DNA from: Acanthacorydalis orientalis
Taxonomy: Eukaryota; Arthropoda; Insecta; Megaloptera; Corydalidae
Length of the DNA stretch: 64,000 bases
Assembly: GCA_034766995.1 (NCBI GenBank)
Contig: CM068313.1
Coordinates: forward strand, 10,944,012 to 11,008,011
Direction: 5' to 3'
Shown piece by piece: positions 33,561-44,802 of the stretch. The stretch's first letter is position 1, and each line of letters begins with the position of its first letter. Made by a program: the position numbers and the translations under genes. Under the pieces are notes generated by a model. The model was not told the DNA's origin. It did no database searches and saw only the letters and a list, made by a program, of their open reading frames with translations.

Positions 33561-34077
33561 TTTCATTTAATAAAATAGTGGCTACAAAAAAAAATATATA
33601 TACGTACTTTATCGATATAAAATTACAATAAAAAAATTATTCTTAAGGTTTTGAACAGATAATGTAGATTAAGGTTTTATATTACTATCATTTCAATTAG
33701 ACAGTGTAGGAATTTTAAATTGCACTATTTATTAACTGAATTAACACTGATCTTATTAATTAAACAATATACAGTCAGAAATTATGGATAAATACTTGAA
33801 TATCATGTGATTTAGAAGAAATATTCAGCTTTAAATATTCAAAATATTTATACAAAAAATAACAGTCTACCTTCGATCGAAGGGTTTCACAAATAAATTT
33901 TTTTAGCTAAGGATCAGTGGTAGACATTAATTATTATCTTATTATTAGGTATTAATTGTTAATTACGATGTTTATATTACTGGAATCCAACTAAAAAATG
34001 AACAAAAAATCATTCTTCATTTATTTCAATGAGCTTTTCAACAGAACATTTCACTTTTCATAAAAAAATCATTGTAT
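33561..34077. other. AT-rich spacer
   Basis: Nothing recognised. Confidence 0.45.
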
Positions 34078-34530
34078 TAAAAGTAAAAATTAATTCCATG
34101 TCTTTAAATTGAATTAATCATAACCGTATTTTAAATTAAAATATTTTCTTGTCGGTTTAGGACATTGAAGTGGCAACCTTAACATTTAAAAACACTATAT
34201 ATCTTTATCAAGCAGTTAGCTTAACCTCAAAAAACAGTAATGAACACGATGGCGTCCGAAAATGAGGAGCATATTAGGCATACTTTTCGCATTCCAATTG
34301 AAAAAATGCTACCAAAACCACATAAATGATTTGTTCAGCTTTGGAAGAAGGTGTGGTGACGCATAAAACATGTGAAAAATGCTAAAACAGTGGAAGATGT
34401 CCGAAAACGCATTAGAACTTCATCGACTCAAAGCCGCCATGTTTTTTTTTCAACAAGGGATTCGACAGTTACACGACAGACGGAGAAAAGATATACAAAA
34501 TAATGGAGGATTGAAATGTATTCCATTTAC
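34078..34530 (+). mobile_element. Mariner-derived non-autonomous element, copy 2
   Basis: The leading block as in copy 1, then an ATG-led stretch encoding MASENEEHIRHTFRIPIEKM, a mariner-like N-terminus, in the frame opening at about 34249. Soon afterwards comes a block whose frames resemble the mariner C-terminal RQ-P-R-S-VIQNN signature, ending in ATTGAAATGTATTCCATTTA. This copy best shows how N- and C-terminal scraps were joined. Confidence 0.65.
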
Positions 34531-34685
34531 TTTCTATAAAAAGGTATCAAATTATTAATTTGTACAACTAATAAAAATAATAAATGAAAAACTTGTTGAT
34601 ATCGCATTCTTCGATTATTAATTATGGGCTCTTGTGGAAAAAAAATCCATTAAGCTTTCATAAAAAAAATTCAACTTTATGTTAA

Positions 34686-35122
34686 CAGGCCCGTAACCAA
34701 ACCGTCATATTAGAGGGGGCAAACACAAATTTTGAGGGCAAAATTTTTTTGTGTCAATTGTTTAAGCTCATACCTAGAACCAGATCTATATGAAAACGAA
34801 TCTATTTTGGAAAATATTATTATTAAAACAGAAGTTACATAGTTCATACTATGTAAGTCATAAAAACGCAATAATTTATTAAAACAAATTACAAGTTTTT
34901 CAAGTAACAAAGAAGTTTTTCCCAATTTAACATAGTAAATTTAATATAATTGTAATTGCCGTGTTGTCGCGCGTAGAATCGTTTTTAATCATCGAGGTAA
35001 ACCCATTAGGAAGACTCCATGATTTTTAAATCTCACAAAATCGGAGATTTTGTTGGGAGGAAGGCAAACTGAGAAACATGAAGGGGAAGCAATGCCCCCT
35101 GTCCTCCCTGAATACAGGACTG
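34686..35122. mobile_element. hAT-type MITE
   Basis: The ends are related inverted repeats: CAGGCCCGTAACCA on the left and CAGTCCTGTATTCAGGGAGG (reverse complement) on the right, each followed by a G-rich AGGGGGCA block. The flanking 8-mers TATGTTAA and TCTGTTGA agree at 6 of 8 positions, as expected for an old hAT target-site duplication. No transposase. A partial inverted copy lies at 37211. Confidence 0.7.
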
Positions 35123-35404
35123 TCTGTTGAATTTTATTTCTGTTTTATTTGTGAAACGAATGTAGTCACAGGCTGACCACAAATATATGTTTTTTATATA
35201 CAAATTGCCTACAAATCTGAAAAAATAAGGAAGTGTTTACTTGAAACATGGAAAAAAAAGTATTATTTATTTTTCTAATCCTATTTTCTCTCATTTTTTA
35301 TTTTTATTTGATACATTTTTTATAAAATTTACATTTTTCTATAAAGAACTCAAAACATTATTTGGATTTTAACTAAAAGTAATAAACGACAAAATCGATT
35401 AGAT

Positions 35405-35525
35405 TATTGTATACCACTGAAATACGAACAAGCAACAATCAAAAATGTTCGAAGATAATTGAACATTTTTGACTAAAAAATGGAATTTAATCAAAGTGTC
35501 AAGAACTGTATTCTGAAAGAATATG
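35405..35525 (+). repeat. PAL element, right arm with outer end
   Basis: CAAGCAACAATCAAAAATGT, ATAATTGAACATTTTTGACT, then after an internal deletion GTGTCAAGAACTGTATTCTG. Confidence 0.72.
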
Positions 35526-37210
35526 TTTTAAATATATTCCTCATATAGAATATACAAAAAAATCGAACAGTAATGAATAAAAAGAATCTGTTAGTTCCAA
35601 CGTATGTGAATATAAAAAAAAACGATTTAAAATTCCAGTTGTTGTTTCTGGTTGTAAACAACAAGTGTGTAAAGAACCCGCACCATCTGATTATCTCTGA
35701 ATTTACAGAGAACATATTGCCGATGCGCTTAAGATAGAAACATAATCAAACTAGAGCAGGAGCAGTTCTTATTATTCAACCACTAATCTCGTCGCAAGAC
35801 AATCATTGGAAAAACCACTTCCTTTCTTCACACTACATTGATTCTATGTACTTTACACAGCGATACCGACACAACAATTGTAATTTGTCGTGTCTGCCGC
35901 TCGGTTCGAAACGGCTTATCGCATATCTTTATATAACATTTACTTGCTGTACGAAATTATACAGGTTCACGACGACGACATATAGATTTCATTAAAGAAA
36001 GTGTGTATGTTTATTTTACTGTACCGATTTTGTTACAATAATATCGTACTGTTCGTGTTGTTTAATGTTTCTATGTGAATTTTTTACTCATGTCATACGA
36101 AATGTCTTCTTCGATCGATTGAATATCGATTTCTGATAAGATTTGTCTGCATATTCCATCAAATACCACAATACTACAATACTGGAAGCTCTCAACATTT
36201 ACCATAGGAATATAAGGTGACATTACCAGTGACATCTGTTAATTCGAGTTGATGTTTGTATAAAATCTATAATTCTGAATTTACTATCGCATTAAATACA
36301 ATGATACTGACTTTTTTACACATTAAATGATCAAATAATGACAAGAAATATCACATTTTGTACAAAATACTCCAAGAAACAATTTTTAAAACCACTTCAT
36401 ATATATTACTAAACACATTCTTATTTTTCATTACGTTTTATATTTACAATTGTAGTTTTTTTTTTATTATTATTAAAATATACAGCACTTCGTTATGAGT
36501 CATTTTTCTTAATACTAATAAATTGAATGTGAGATATAAAATTATTATAATTTATATGATATTTTCGTTTTTTATATAGACCTGTAATAATTTTAATGTT
36601 TGAACCAATTCTGTTAAGATGTTTAATTTTTTTTATTACGATTAATGAAATACTAATCTTTATTAAACAAATAACGAGGACAGAAAAAAAGTACAGTATT
36701 ATCACTTGCAATTTTAATTTTGGTACAATTTTTTCCTCGAACACGATTAGACAAAGACGTGAATACAGAGCGAGAATCAATCAGACCGAAGACACAAAAC
36801 TCTAATCATTGTAAATCTCAGATAATAAATTCTTTGAGTGTGAAAGGAATTTGAATGACGATATTAAAAGAAAGTAATTTTCATTTATTTTTTTTTGTAG
36901 CAACATTTTTTTTCTTACTGCCTTTCTTGAGGTTTATTTTGTTAAAAAAAAAACTCGACCACTTGTCCTATAAGATTTTTTATTTTCATTTTTGTTTACT
37001 ATTGAATGGATTTTTAAACTTATACGCATTTTAATAACAATATAATCACCCTCAAAAGGTATAGAAAAATCTTATTAATAGATTGTATATTTTATCTTGT
37101 ATATTAAATCTTATTAATAGAATAAACATTGCATATTTGTAAATAAAAAACATATATTTTGGGTTGGTCTGGAGCTACATTTTTTTCACAAATAAATTAT
37201 ACACAACATA
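35526..37210. other. Spacer
   Basis: A slightly GC-richer patch at 35700-36260 holds the partner of the old repeat near 33420. A PAL left-arm scrap lies at about 37010-37075 (ACTTATACGCATTTTAATAA, CACCCTCAAAAGGTATAGAA). The opposite-strand frames at 36493-36805 are shadows of each other. Confidence 0.4.
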
Positions 37211-37416
37211 CAGTTTCGTATTCAGGGAGGGTAGGGAGTATTGCCTTCCAATCTTGTTTCTCAGTTTCAATCGAAGAACTTCTTTATTAGTTTAAAAACT
37301 TATAATTTATTTTAATAAATTATTGCATTGTAATAACTTATATAATATGAATTATGTAACTTCTTTTTTAACAATAACATTTTCCAAAATACATCCTTTT
37401 TTCATATAGATTTGTT
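37211..37416. mobile_element. hAT-type MITE, inverted partial copy
   Basis: Starts CAGTTTCGTATTCAGGGAGG and runs through TTAATAAATTATTGCATTGT and ATTTTCCAAAATACATCC. It aligns to the reverse complement of 34780-35122 with an internal deletion of the TCTCCGATTTT part. Its far end is missing. Confidence 0.7.
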
Positions 37417-37424
37417 AATATCTT

Positions 37425-37548
37425 AGCGCTCTGAAAATGATGGCATTGCCATTGAAATGTGCATAAGTAACAATCAAAAATGATCGATAATCATTTAATA
37501 AATATTTTTCATTAGATTTTTTTCTGGAGTGCAATTGAATTAATTTGT
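37425..37548 (+). repeat. PAL element, right arm
   Basis: CTTAGCGCTCTGAAAATGAT, GGCATTGCCATTGAAATGTG, CATAAGTAACAATCAAAAAT and GATAATCATTTAATAAATAT. Among the best preserved inner cores. Confidence 0.82.
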
Positions 37549-37869
37549 CTTACACTAATATGTTCTATAGAAGAACGCACAAGACATTTTCATCTTTTGA
37601 AATTAAATTAAATGTTTTCTTCCATAGCTTTAAACCCTTTTCTGATTTGTAAATAAGTTTGAGGATTTTCAAAATAGCAACAATTTTTAAAACATGATTT
37701 TGAAAAAGACATCCAGTAATTCATTAAAAAAATTTTACATCTACTTTAAGGAAAAGTCAATGACAAGAAACTTTGAAAATTGTGATTTTCAGTTTTTTGT
37801 ATACCTTCTTTAGTGAGGAGGAAGATCTTTAAATATTTTAAATTAGTGAATAATTATGACTAATTCTTG

Positions 37870-37870
<1 letters not shown>
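37549..37870. other. AT-rich spacer
   Basis: Nothing recognised. Confidence 0.45.
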
Positions 37871-37952
<82 letters not shown>

Positions 37953-37965
37953 CCTGTGTGTGTGT
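37871..37965. repeat. Compound (TA)n-(TG)n microsatellite
   Basis: About 32 TA units then about 14 TG units, interrupted once by CC. Confidence 0.98.
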
Positions 37966-38089
37966 CTTGTAAAATCAGATACCTTTTTGTACTGAAAATT
38001 GCATTCTAACATCCATTTTCGCGCGTGGTCGTATCTGTGAAAATTTGTATCAGATGTCAAAACGTCAAATAGAACAAAGCGGAATAGCG

Positions 38090-38470
38090 TTAGCTTAATA
38101 GCGATTTAATGAACACGCACAATTTAGATTGCGGCGTCAGTTTTATGTGGCCCGTTACGCGATTACATTCGGCTCATCCGAGCGCCGGCTATGTCCGCCA
38201 TAACGTCGGGATTACGGCCCGTCACTACTTAGAGGTGAACGCCTAACGACGTCGCCTCCACGTCCCATCGTCTTTCCGAACGCACGCACTCGCTCTTCGC
38301 CGACGTCGGCTCCGCCACATTCGCCACCCAACGTGGATACTTGTGCGTGCGTTCGTTGCGTTCACGCTTCCTAATCGTTCCGTTACCGATCGGTAACTTC
38401 ACTCGCACGTTTAAATACGTCTTTGATCTGATTTACATTCACACGTACAGCCGGTGTAGTAAAAGAAAAA
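38090..38470. promoter_or_regulatory. CpG-rich island
   Basis: A GC- and CpG-rich block (for example CGCCGACGTCGGCTCCGCCA). The opposite-strand frames of 74 and 65 codons are unrecognised. Resembles the islands at 23.2 and 25.9 kb and could be a promoter or 5' exon. Confidence 0.3.
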
Positions 38471-38934
38471 AATGGGCCATAAAGTATTTTCTTTTTTTTT
38501 TTGATACGACACGGCGATCCGTTCAAGTATTTATGTCGATAAGATGGGAGAAAAAGAAGTGTTGAGTTTTTTATGTACAATTAATTTTGGAAAAAGTTAC
38601 TCTGAAACCAAACTATGAATTGGTTCTCACAAACGAATTCCTTACACGACAGAATATTGTAACCGATCTTTTGATAAATCAGGCTTTTATGAATTTCAAC
38701 CGATAACTAAATACTTATTAACAATAAGTCACTTAACTCAAAAAGGTTCACTTATTGAAATGTCGCTTACATTAGTAAGGGATAACTTGCTGTAAGAATA
38801 TTTTCGATTTTACTGCAGAAGATAGAACAGTGGAACATGTTTTTAATTGATTTAAACAGTAAAATGTAACTAAAACTGTATTCAATTAACATAGATAAAT
38901 TCATTCTCGTCTTACAAACGATAACAAATGTTTC
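38471..38934. other. AT-rich spacer
   Basis: Nothing recognised. Confidence 0.45.
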
Positions 38935-39058
38935 TGGTCAAAGGTGTTCGATAAATCATTATTGATTCAACTGATTACTTCTGACTATTTCTCATACACA
39001 TTTCTATGAAGACACCACCTCATCTTCGAAGCTCCAAAGTGCAGAAAAATCTCTGAAC
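38935..39058 (-). repeat. PAL element, left arm
   Basis: TTCTGGTCAAAGGTGTTCGA, TAAATCATTATTGATTCAAC, TATTTCTCATACACATTTCT and GCTCCAAAGTGCAGAAAAAT. Confidence 0.72.
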
Positions 39059-39117
39059 TGATTTTTTATACATAAAACTCATTCAATTATAAAATAAACT
39101 TTTTCCTATATTTAAAA

Positions 39118-39605
39118 TATTGGGTGTAAAAATTAATTCTGTGCCTTTAAAATGAATCAATCACAACTCTATTTTAAATTAAAATATTTTCTCGACATTT
39201 TAGGATTTTCAAGTGGAAATCTTGACATTAAGAAACACTACATATCTTAGCCGAGCAGATGACATAACCTCACAAAACAGTGTAAAGAAGATAGTGTCAG
39301 AAAAGCAGCATATTAGGCATTGCATACTTTTCGATTATCAGTTGAAAGAAATGGTGCCGAAGCCGTGTAAATGAATTGTTCATCTTTTAGGAGAGGTTTT
39401 AAGACGCACAAAACATGCAAAAAATACTGAAACAGCGGAATAGATCCGAAAATGCATTAACGACTTCATCAACTCAAAAGCGCCATCATTTTCCCGACAA
39501 GCGATTCGTCAGTTATCCGACAGATGGAGCGAAGTTATACAAAATAACGGGTGATACTTTGAGGATTGAAATGCATTCCATTTTTCTGTATAAAAAAAAT
39601 AATTC
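39118..39605 (+). mobile_element. Mariner-derived non-autonomous element, copy 3
   Basis: Starts at a TA with TTGGGTGTAAAAATTAATTC, the best preserved 5' end of this family. It shares the leading block with copies 1 and 2. It ends with ATTCGTCAGTTATCCGACAG, ATGGAGCGAAGTTATACAAA and ATTGAAATGCATTCCATTTT, whose frame gives RQLSDRWSEVIQNN and ED as in mariner C-termini. The 64-codon frame at 39415-39609 is an out-of-frame reading of this block. Confidence 0.7.
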
Positions 39606-40104
39606 GTAAAGAATTAATTAATTTGAATTTAAAAAAGAATTAACTTGTAATTTATATCTTTTTGGAAAGTATTACGATTTATTTCATCAGACAGATAGAA
39701 AAACTCACTCTTTAAATATCGATTCTTCGAGCCATCTTAAAATCTTACCAATTATCAATCACCTCTGAAGCTTCTACTATTTACTAAATTGTAAACCATT
39801 TCGATACAACAGTTCAATCACTACCTTGGACGATGAAAAAATCGATCTTTAAAAATGCAGAAAGATGGTTATTTATTAAAACAGGAATTAAGAAGTTATT
39901 TATAGCAGATATTGAACTTAGTTTAAGATCTATTCTGAAATGAATAATGTCTAAATTGAGAGTAGGAAAAACGAACTTTCGTATGATTTCAAGGATATAT
40001 ATATATATGGGTGTGTGTATGTGTAAAACAACAAAGCTAAAAATAAAAATAAGAAAATAAATTGAAAAAATTCCGAGAACATATAAAAATATCGACTTGT
40101 ATTT
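39606..40104. other. AT-rich spacer
   Basis: Nothing recognised apart from a short TA run at about 39996. Confidence 0.45.
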
Positions 40105-40129
40105 TATATATATATATATATATATATAA
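40105..40129. repeat. (TA)n microsatellite, short
   Basis: About 12 TA units. Confidence 0.95.
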
Positions 40130-40310
40130 AACTCGAAAAGATTAAACGTACGTATATCATTGAACTAGTGACCTTAAGGTTTCCAAACGATTTGTTCTAT
40201 AACTGACCAATAAATCTTCATTTGAATAATAAAATCGTACTAACTTCTACCGAAATAAGCTTATACCGAACAATAAAATATGTGTGCGGTACACACAGAC
40301 ACACACGCAC

Positions 40311-40312
<2 letters not shown>

Positions 40313-40361
<49 letters not shown>
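40313..40361. repeat. (TA)n microsatellite
   Basis: Preceded by a short ACACACA tract. The 154-codon frame across it (40280-40744) is mostly microsatellite read-through. Confidence 0.97.
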
Positions 40362-40364
<3 letters not shown>

Positions 40365-40630
40365 AATCGTCAATGCATATATTAATAACGGATAATAAAT
40401 ATGAATCAGATGGGCGTAAATCTATTCAACGAACGTCGCAAGAATCGGCAATTTGTCAAAATTACGAAGCTGCCGTCCTTCCTGTCTCTTTTCCTATACG
40501 GGAGCTTCGATCTTTTCAGCGTGCATCAATTCGACACGAGGTTATGGCGCGGAAAAAATTGTTACTGTGGTTCGAATTTCGAGACGTGAATCGGAAATTT
40601 TCTGTCTGTGTAGATCTGTGTACACATATG
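40362..40630. other. GC-richer unassigned block between two microsatellites
   Basis: All three plus frames stay open over much of 40400-40620, but none shows a recognisable motif. Confidence 0.25.
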
Positions 40631-40648
40631 CACACACACACACACACA

Positions 40649-40682
<34 letters not shown>

Positions 40683-40692
40683 TGTGTGTGTT
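40631..40692. repeat. Compound (CA)n-(TA)n-(TG)n microsatellite
   Basis: Nine CA units, 14 TA units and then a short GTGTGTG tract, itself nearly palindromic. Confidence 0.97.
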
Positions 40693-41069
40693 TTTATCCG
40701 AATTTTGTGTATTTTTTTTATTATTTGAATCGAAATATAAATAATTCTTTTAACATTCGTCACGCATCAATGTTTTGTTTGATCAGAACAGAATGTATGC
40801 ATGAACAATGACAATAGATGTATTCTATATACATAAATAAGTCATAAATATATTGGGAAAATGTATAATAAAACAATTCGACGTGTGCATGATTTTGAAA
40901 TATTTTAAATTATACGACTTATTGTTTCGTATACATTTTGGATGTCTTTAAGTTTTGAATGAAAATTTAAAACTAGTGCAAGTATTTCTAATTATACGTC
41001 AACAATCAATAAATCGGTATATGTACATGTACGGACACATGCACATACATGAGTTATTTTATTCAGTCC
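40693..41069. other. AT-rich spacer
   Basis: Nothing recognised. Confidence 0.45.
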
Positions 41070-41242
41070 AAAAGGTACAAAAATAAATATCTGATCGAAA
41101 ATGTTTTGATCAGTCGACGATTTTTGACCGTTTGATGACTACTGGTCACTAAACATCTAATCAAAAATGATCTACAATCGTTCATTAAATGTTTCTAATC
41201 GGAAAAAAGTGTTCATGACATGAGAAAGTAATTTATTTGAAA
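41070..41242. repeat. PAL element, two arms, centre deleted
   Basis: TCTGATCGAAAATGTTTTGA, the inverted CTAATCAAAAATGATCTACA, TTCATTAAATGTTTCTAATC and AGTAATTTATTTGAAAA. The arms are closer together than in other copies. Confidence 0.7.
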
Positions 41243-41462
41243 AATTATTCAAAATTTACCAATATTTTTGTAAAAAAAAACAATTACCAATACCAACACA
41301 TAAAATGGTTTACTAAACGGCAACTCAGCAACTCCTGTCGCAGTTAAAAGGTTAATACCTACTATAAAAATAATCTTTTTATAAAAAAAAATTGAAATCA
41401 ATATATTTTTGATATTGTCTAATTTTATGTTCATAAATGGATTTTGCATCCGCCTTACAAAA

Positions 41463-41592
41463 TCATAAAAAAATTCTGATCAGTAATGTTCTATAATCAA
41501 TTATTGATCATTTTCGATTGTTACTTATGTACATTTTAATAGCAATTCCAACATCCTCAGAAGGTTAAAATAGAAAGAATTCTTGAATTTTT
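41463..41592 (-). repeat. PAL element, left arm
   Basis: TTCTGATCAGTAATGTTCTA, CAATTATTGATCATTTTCGA, TTGTTACTTATGTACATTTT and CCAACATCCTCAGAAGGTTA. Confidence 0.78.
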
Positions 41593-42059
41593 ATGTACCC
41601 TAACGCTCCGTGTAAAAAAGATAGTGTTAATGACTCTCAATGCTCTGATACACCTAATTATTTAGAAATAATATAGAAATACAAATTTATTTAACAAATT
41701 TTCAACTGGATTATCTAATCTGAAATGTCTGTCTACGATAAAACGAGCAGATTTTATCTTAAATAATTATTTTCCTTTCATAGTAAAATAAGAATCTTAT
41801 ATGCTGAGTACTAAACAATCTCAATAAAAATTAATAAACTAGATTGTTCTCTACTGAATTAAAATTCTTAAATAATAATAACGAGCAGTGTATTTTACAC
41901 AGAATACCCATACATTATATAACAATGGTAAGTTTTCTAAACAATAAATTATTACAACAGTAATAAGAAAAATAATCAGAAAGAAAAGGCGAACTAGTGG
42001 AGATGCATTAAAGAAAGACATGCAGATATAATAAGATTTCGTTTCAAAAAATTTAGATT
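41593..42059. other. AT-rich spacer
   Basis: Nothing recognised. Confidence 0.45.
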
Positions 42060-42288
42060 TTTCTGTACCTTAGCGCTCTGAGGATAATGGCTTTGTTTTT
42101 TGTTTATATGGAGCTTACCTCGTCGACACCTAAGTAAGATAATGGTATCGCCATTGACATGCACATAAGCAGCAATTGAATATTTTTGAACAGAAAAATG
42201 TTTGTGATTTTTTGGAATACAAAAAAAGAATTTATTTATGAAAGTGAATTCAGCGACAGTGTTAGAAGTGTACTGTGAAGATATAGTA
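42060..42288 (+). repeat. PAL element, right arm with outer end and an insert
   Basis: TTTCTGTACCTTAGCGCTCT then GAGGATAATGG, a roughly 50-base insert, then a second AAGATAATGGTATCGCCATT. It continues CACATAAGCAGCAATTGAAT, ATGAAAGTGAATTCAGCGAC and AGTGTTAGAAGTGTACTGTG. It preserves nearly the whole right arm. Confidence 0.82.
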
Positions 42289-42887
42289 ATTATTCTCTGT
42301 AAAATATTCGAACTTAATGTTCTGATTTATATAGTGTCATTCTTTTGTTGCATACTATTTATTATCTTATTGAAACTTGTGCGTTAAGGGAGATCTTAAA
42401 CTCCCAGAAGATATTAAATAGCTATCAATTTATTTTACATTACCGATAAACTATTTGGCAGAATCTCTACAGTTCCACAACCAGAACTAGTCGATTTCTA
42501 TGTTAAAATTTTAAAAGAACGACTCATTTAGAGAGTTAAAAATAAATGTAATAATTTATGTAGATGACTTAAAAGTATTCTTATTAATTAACATTTAAAC
42601 ACTGTACACGTTATAGTACAACATTAATGAGACACCTCATAGTCACACATTGTGTTGCTTCCTCAGACTACACGACCGTATCATAAGTCAGTTAGATAAA
42701 CCATGAGAAGCGACTACATGTGGCCAGTGTAACTTAGAACAATAACTTGGAATGGTTTATAGAAGTAATCTTATGTCGGCCACATACGCCCAGGTTTGGC
42801 GTTCAAAGTGTTAACATATGATGTTATTTTACATACAGATATTTTCGTGAGAATGTATTATATGTTATTGGCTTTAAAATCGTTTAC

Positions 42888-42892
<5 letters not shown>
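42289..42892. other. Spacer, slightly GC-richer at 42620-42800
   Basis: No gene or known repeat recognised. Confidence 0.4.

Positions 42893-42948
<56 letters not shown>
42893..42948. repeat. (TA)n microsatellite
   Basis: Pure TA run. Confidence 0.97.
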
Positions 42949-42951
<3 letters not shown>

Positions 42952-43039
42952 AGTGTGTGTTTGTATTTCTGTAACGTTTTTGAAAAGAGTAGACGGATAG
43001 AAAAGTTCTATTATAAATAAATAAAACGACATTTACTTC

Positions 43040-43560
43040 AAATTCCGTACGACTACGTTCTGAACACAAAAATCTACACACAAACTTGAGGAAAAACAAA
43101 ACATTGTCGTCTCGGCCATTTAAATGATTGCCTACGACTGTGTTGGTAAGGTATTCGAACGAGTACATCGGTAGTATGAGGTACTCTGAAGGAGCACACG
43201 TCGAGTTCGGTCGGAATAGCGGACATACACACACACACACATACGAATCGACGAGGAACCGTGAAACATACACAAACGCATACATATATAGTAAGTGTAT
43301 AGGAAAGCAGTGGGTTCCCTGAATCAAAAGATGCAGCAGGAACGTTTGGTGTGTGTTGTCTTTTCGTTGAACGGGCGCGATGGATGGGGTTGACGGTTAA
43401 AACGGCACGCGTAGACGACAGTATTGCTCCGAAATAAACAGAACAAGTGGGCAAACAATCATCCGTACAAACAAAAAGAACGGGAAACGGGAAAACTAAT
43501 TTGCGTCAAGGTAAAGATGGAGGGACGCGCCTGCATCTTTAATGAAGTGATGAGGCATAC
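43040..43560. other. GC-richer block with CA tract
   Basis: Opposite-strand frames of 147 and 126 codons (minus, 42884-43454) arise from the TA and CA tracts plus a stop-poor stretch. No domain is recognisable. Could be a 5' exon or regulatory region. Confidence 0.22.
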
Positions 43561-43634
43561 AGACATGTGTTCTTTCGGCGTACATGCATACTTACATATG
43601 TACAAATACATGAAATATATTTGTACATATGTTC

Positions 43635-43636
<2 letters not shown>

Positions 43637-43689
<53 letters not shown>
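43637..43689. repeat. (TA)n microsatellite
   Basis: Pure TA run. Confidence 0.97.
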
Positions 43690-43690
<1 letters not shown>

Positions 43691-44464
43691 CCGTGAGAAT
43701 AAACATTTGATTAGAAATATAAGATATGTTATGATGTCTGCCTCAAAATAAATTCATATTGACTTTCGCAAAGGAGACTGGACTTTCTAGCATGATTTAA
43801 TGGTTCCAATCTTGATATTTTCACATGTTGTGTTATCATACATATCAAGCCCTCATGCTTATTTTAACGAGTTCTTCACGAAAAACCCTGTGAATCCTAA
43901 TATCAGATCACAGTGTTTTAAATGTTTTATTGTCGCCAAGAGTTTTATCTTTAGAAGAGTTTTATATTTATATGTATTGTCCAATCAAGATTATGTATTT
44001 TACCAGTCTAGTTTCTTATGTGTATTTTTTATCTCTCACTGAAACAAATATTGTTTTAATGGAATACTTTTAAGCGCTTGGAATTCATACTTTAGCGTTC
44101 GAATTAAAGGGTGATACGAACGCAAGTGTGCAAATGGGGTATGTTTTTTAAATTATATTTGTGTTCGGGCGCTAATGAAATTAGCTGTCAAAGCGCCCTA
44201 AAACCCCGATAACCAATCAAAATAAATTGATGTTTTTGAAAAAATAGACATGTTATAAATATTTACAAGTGAAAAACTGGTAAAATCAATTTAATTATTT
44301 GTAGACTGAATTCCAAATGCTAAAAGATCCATCCGTCTTTCTCTCCCCCGGATAAAAAGCTATATGGATTAGGTTCCCCCTTCCTACAACCCAAACAATA
44401 ATTTACATTGTAATCATATTCAACAAACAAACAAAAATACTTTTTGATTTTGACTTGTACCTAA
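43690..44464. other. Spacer
   Basis: GGGCGCTAATG and AAAGCGCCCT at about 44167-44200 form a short inverted repeat. No gene. Confidence 0.35.
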
Positions 44465-44615
44465 ATGACTGACGATTACATTACTATGACTATCGAAATG
44501 CACATAAGCAGCAATCAAAAATAATCAATTATCAATTATTGAATGCCTTTAATAAAAAAAAACTTTGCTATTTATGAGGTACGAGAAAAAAACATTTGTG
44601 AAACTGAAAGGATGA
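44465..44615 (+). repeat. PAL element, right arm
   Basis: ACTATCGAAATGCACATAAG, CAGCAATCAAAAATAATCAA, ATCAATTATTGAATGCCTTT and ACATTTGTGAAACTGAAA. Confidence 0.78.
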
Positions 44616-44647
44616 TTGAAAATAGAGAATGTGAAACTGAAGAAGAT

Positions 44648-44802
44648 TTTTCAATATCTTAATTGAAGATAATCGTCGTCGAAATGAGTATAAGCAACAT
44701 TTAAAAAGAATAAATAATCGATAACTGAACATTTGTCATCAGAAAAAAAAACATATAGTTTGTGAAATGAGAGAACAATTCATTTAGGAGAGACACGTTC
44801 TA
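44648..44802 (+). repeat. PAL element, right arm, tandem with previous
   Basis: ATTGAAGATAATCGTCGTCG, AAATGAGTATAAGCAACATT, CGATAACTGAACATTTGTCA and GAGAACAATTCATTTAGGAG. Same orientation and about 30 bases from the previous copy. Confidence 0.75.

Noticed and set aside
40280..40744. 154-codon open frame
   Set aside because: It joins two microsatellites (Ile-Tyr and His-Thr repeats). The middle part has overlapping frames in all three phases and no motif.
42884..43454. 147- and 126-codon minus-strand frames
   Set aside because: They overlap in different phases across TA and CA tracts and resemble no family.
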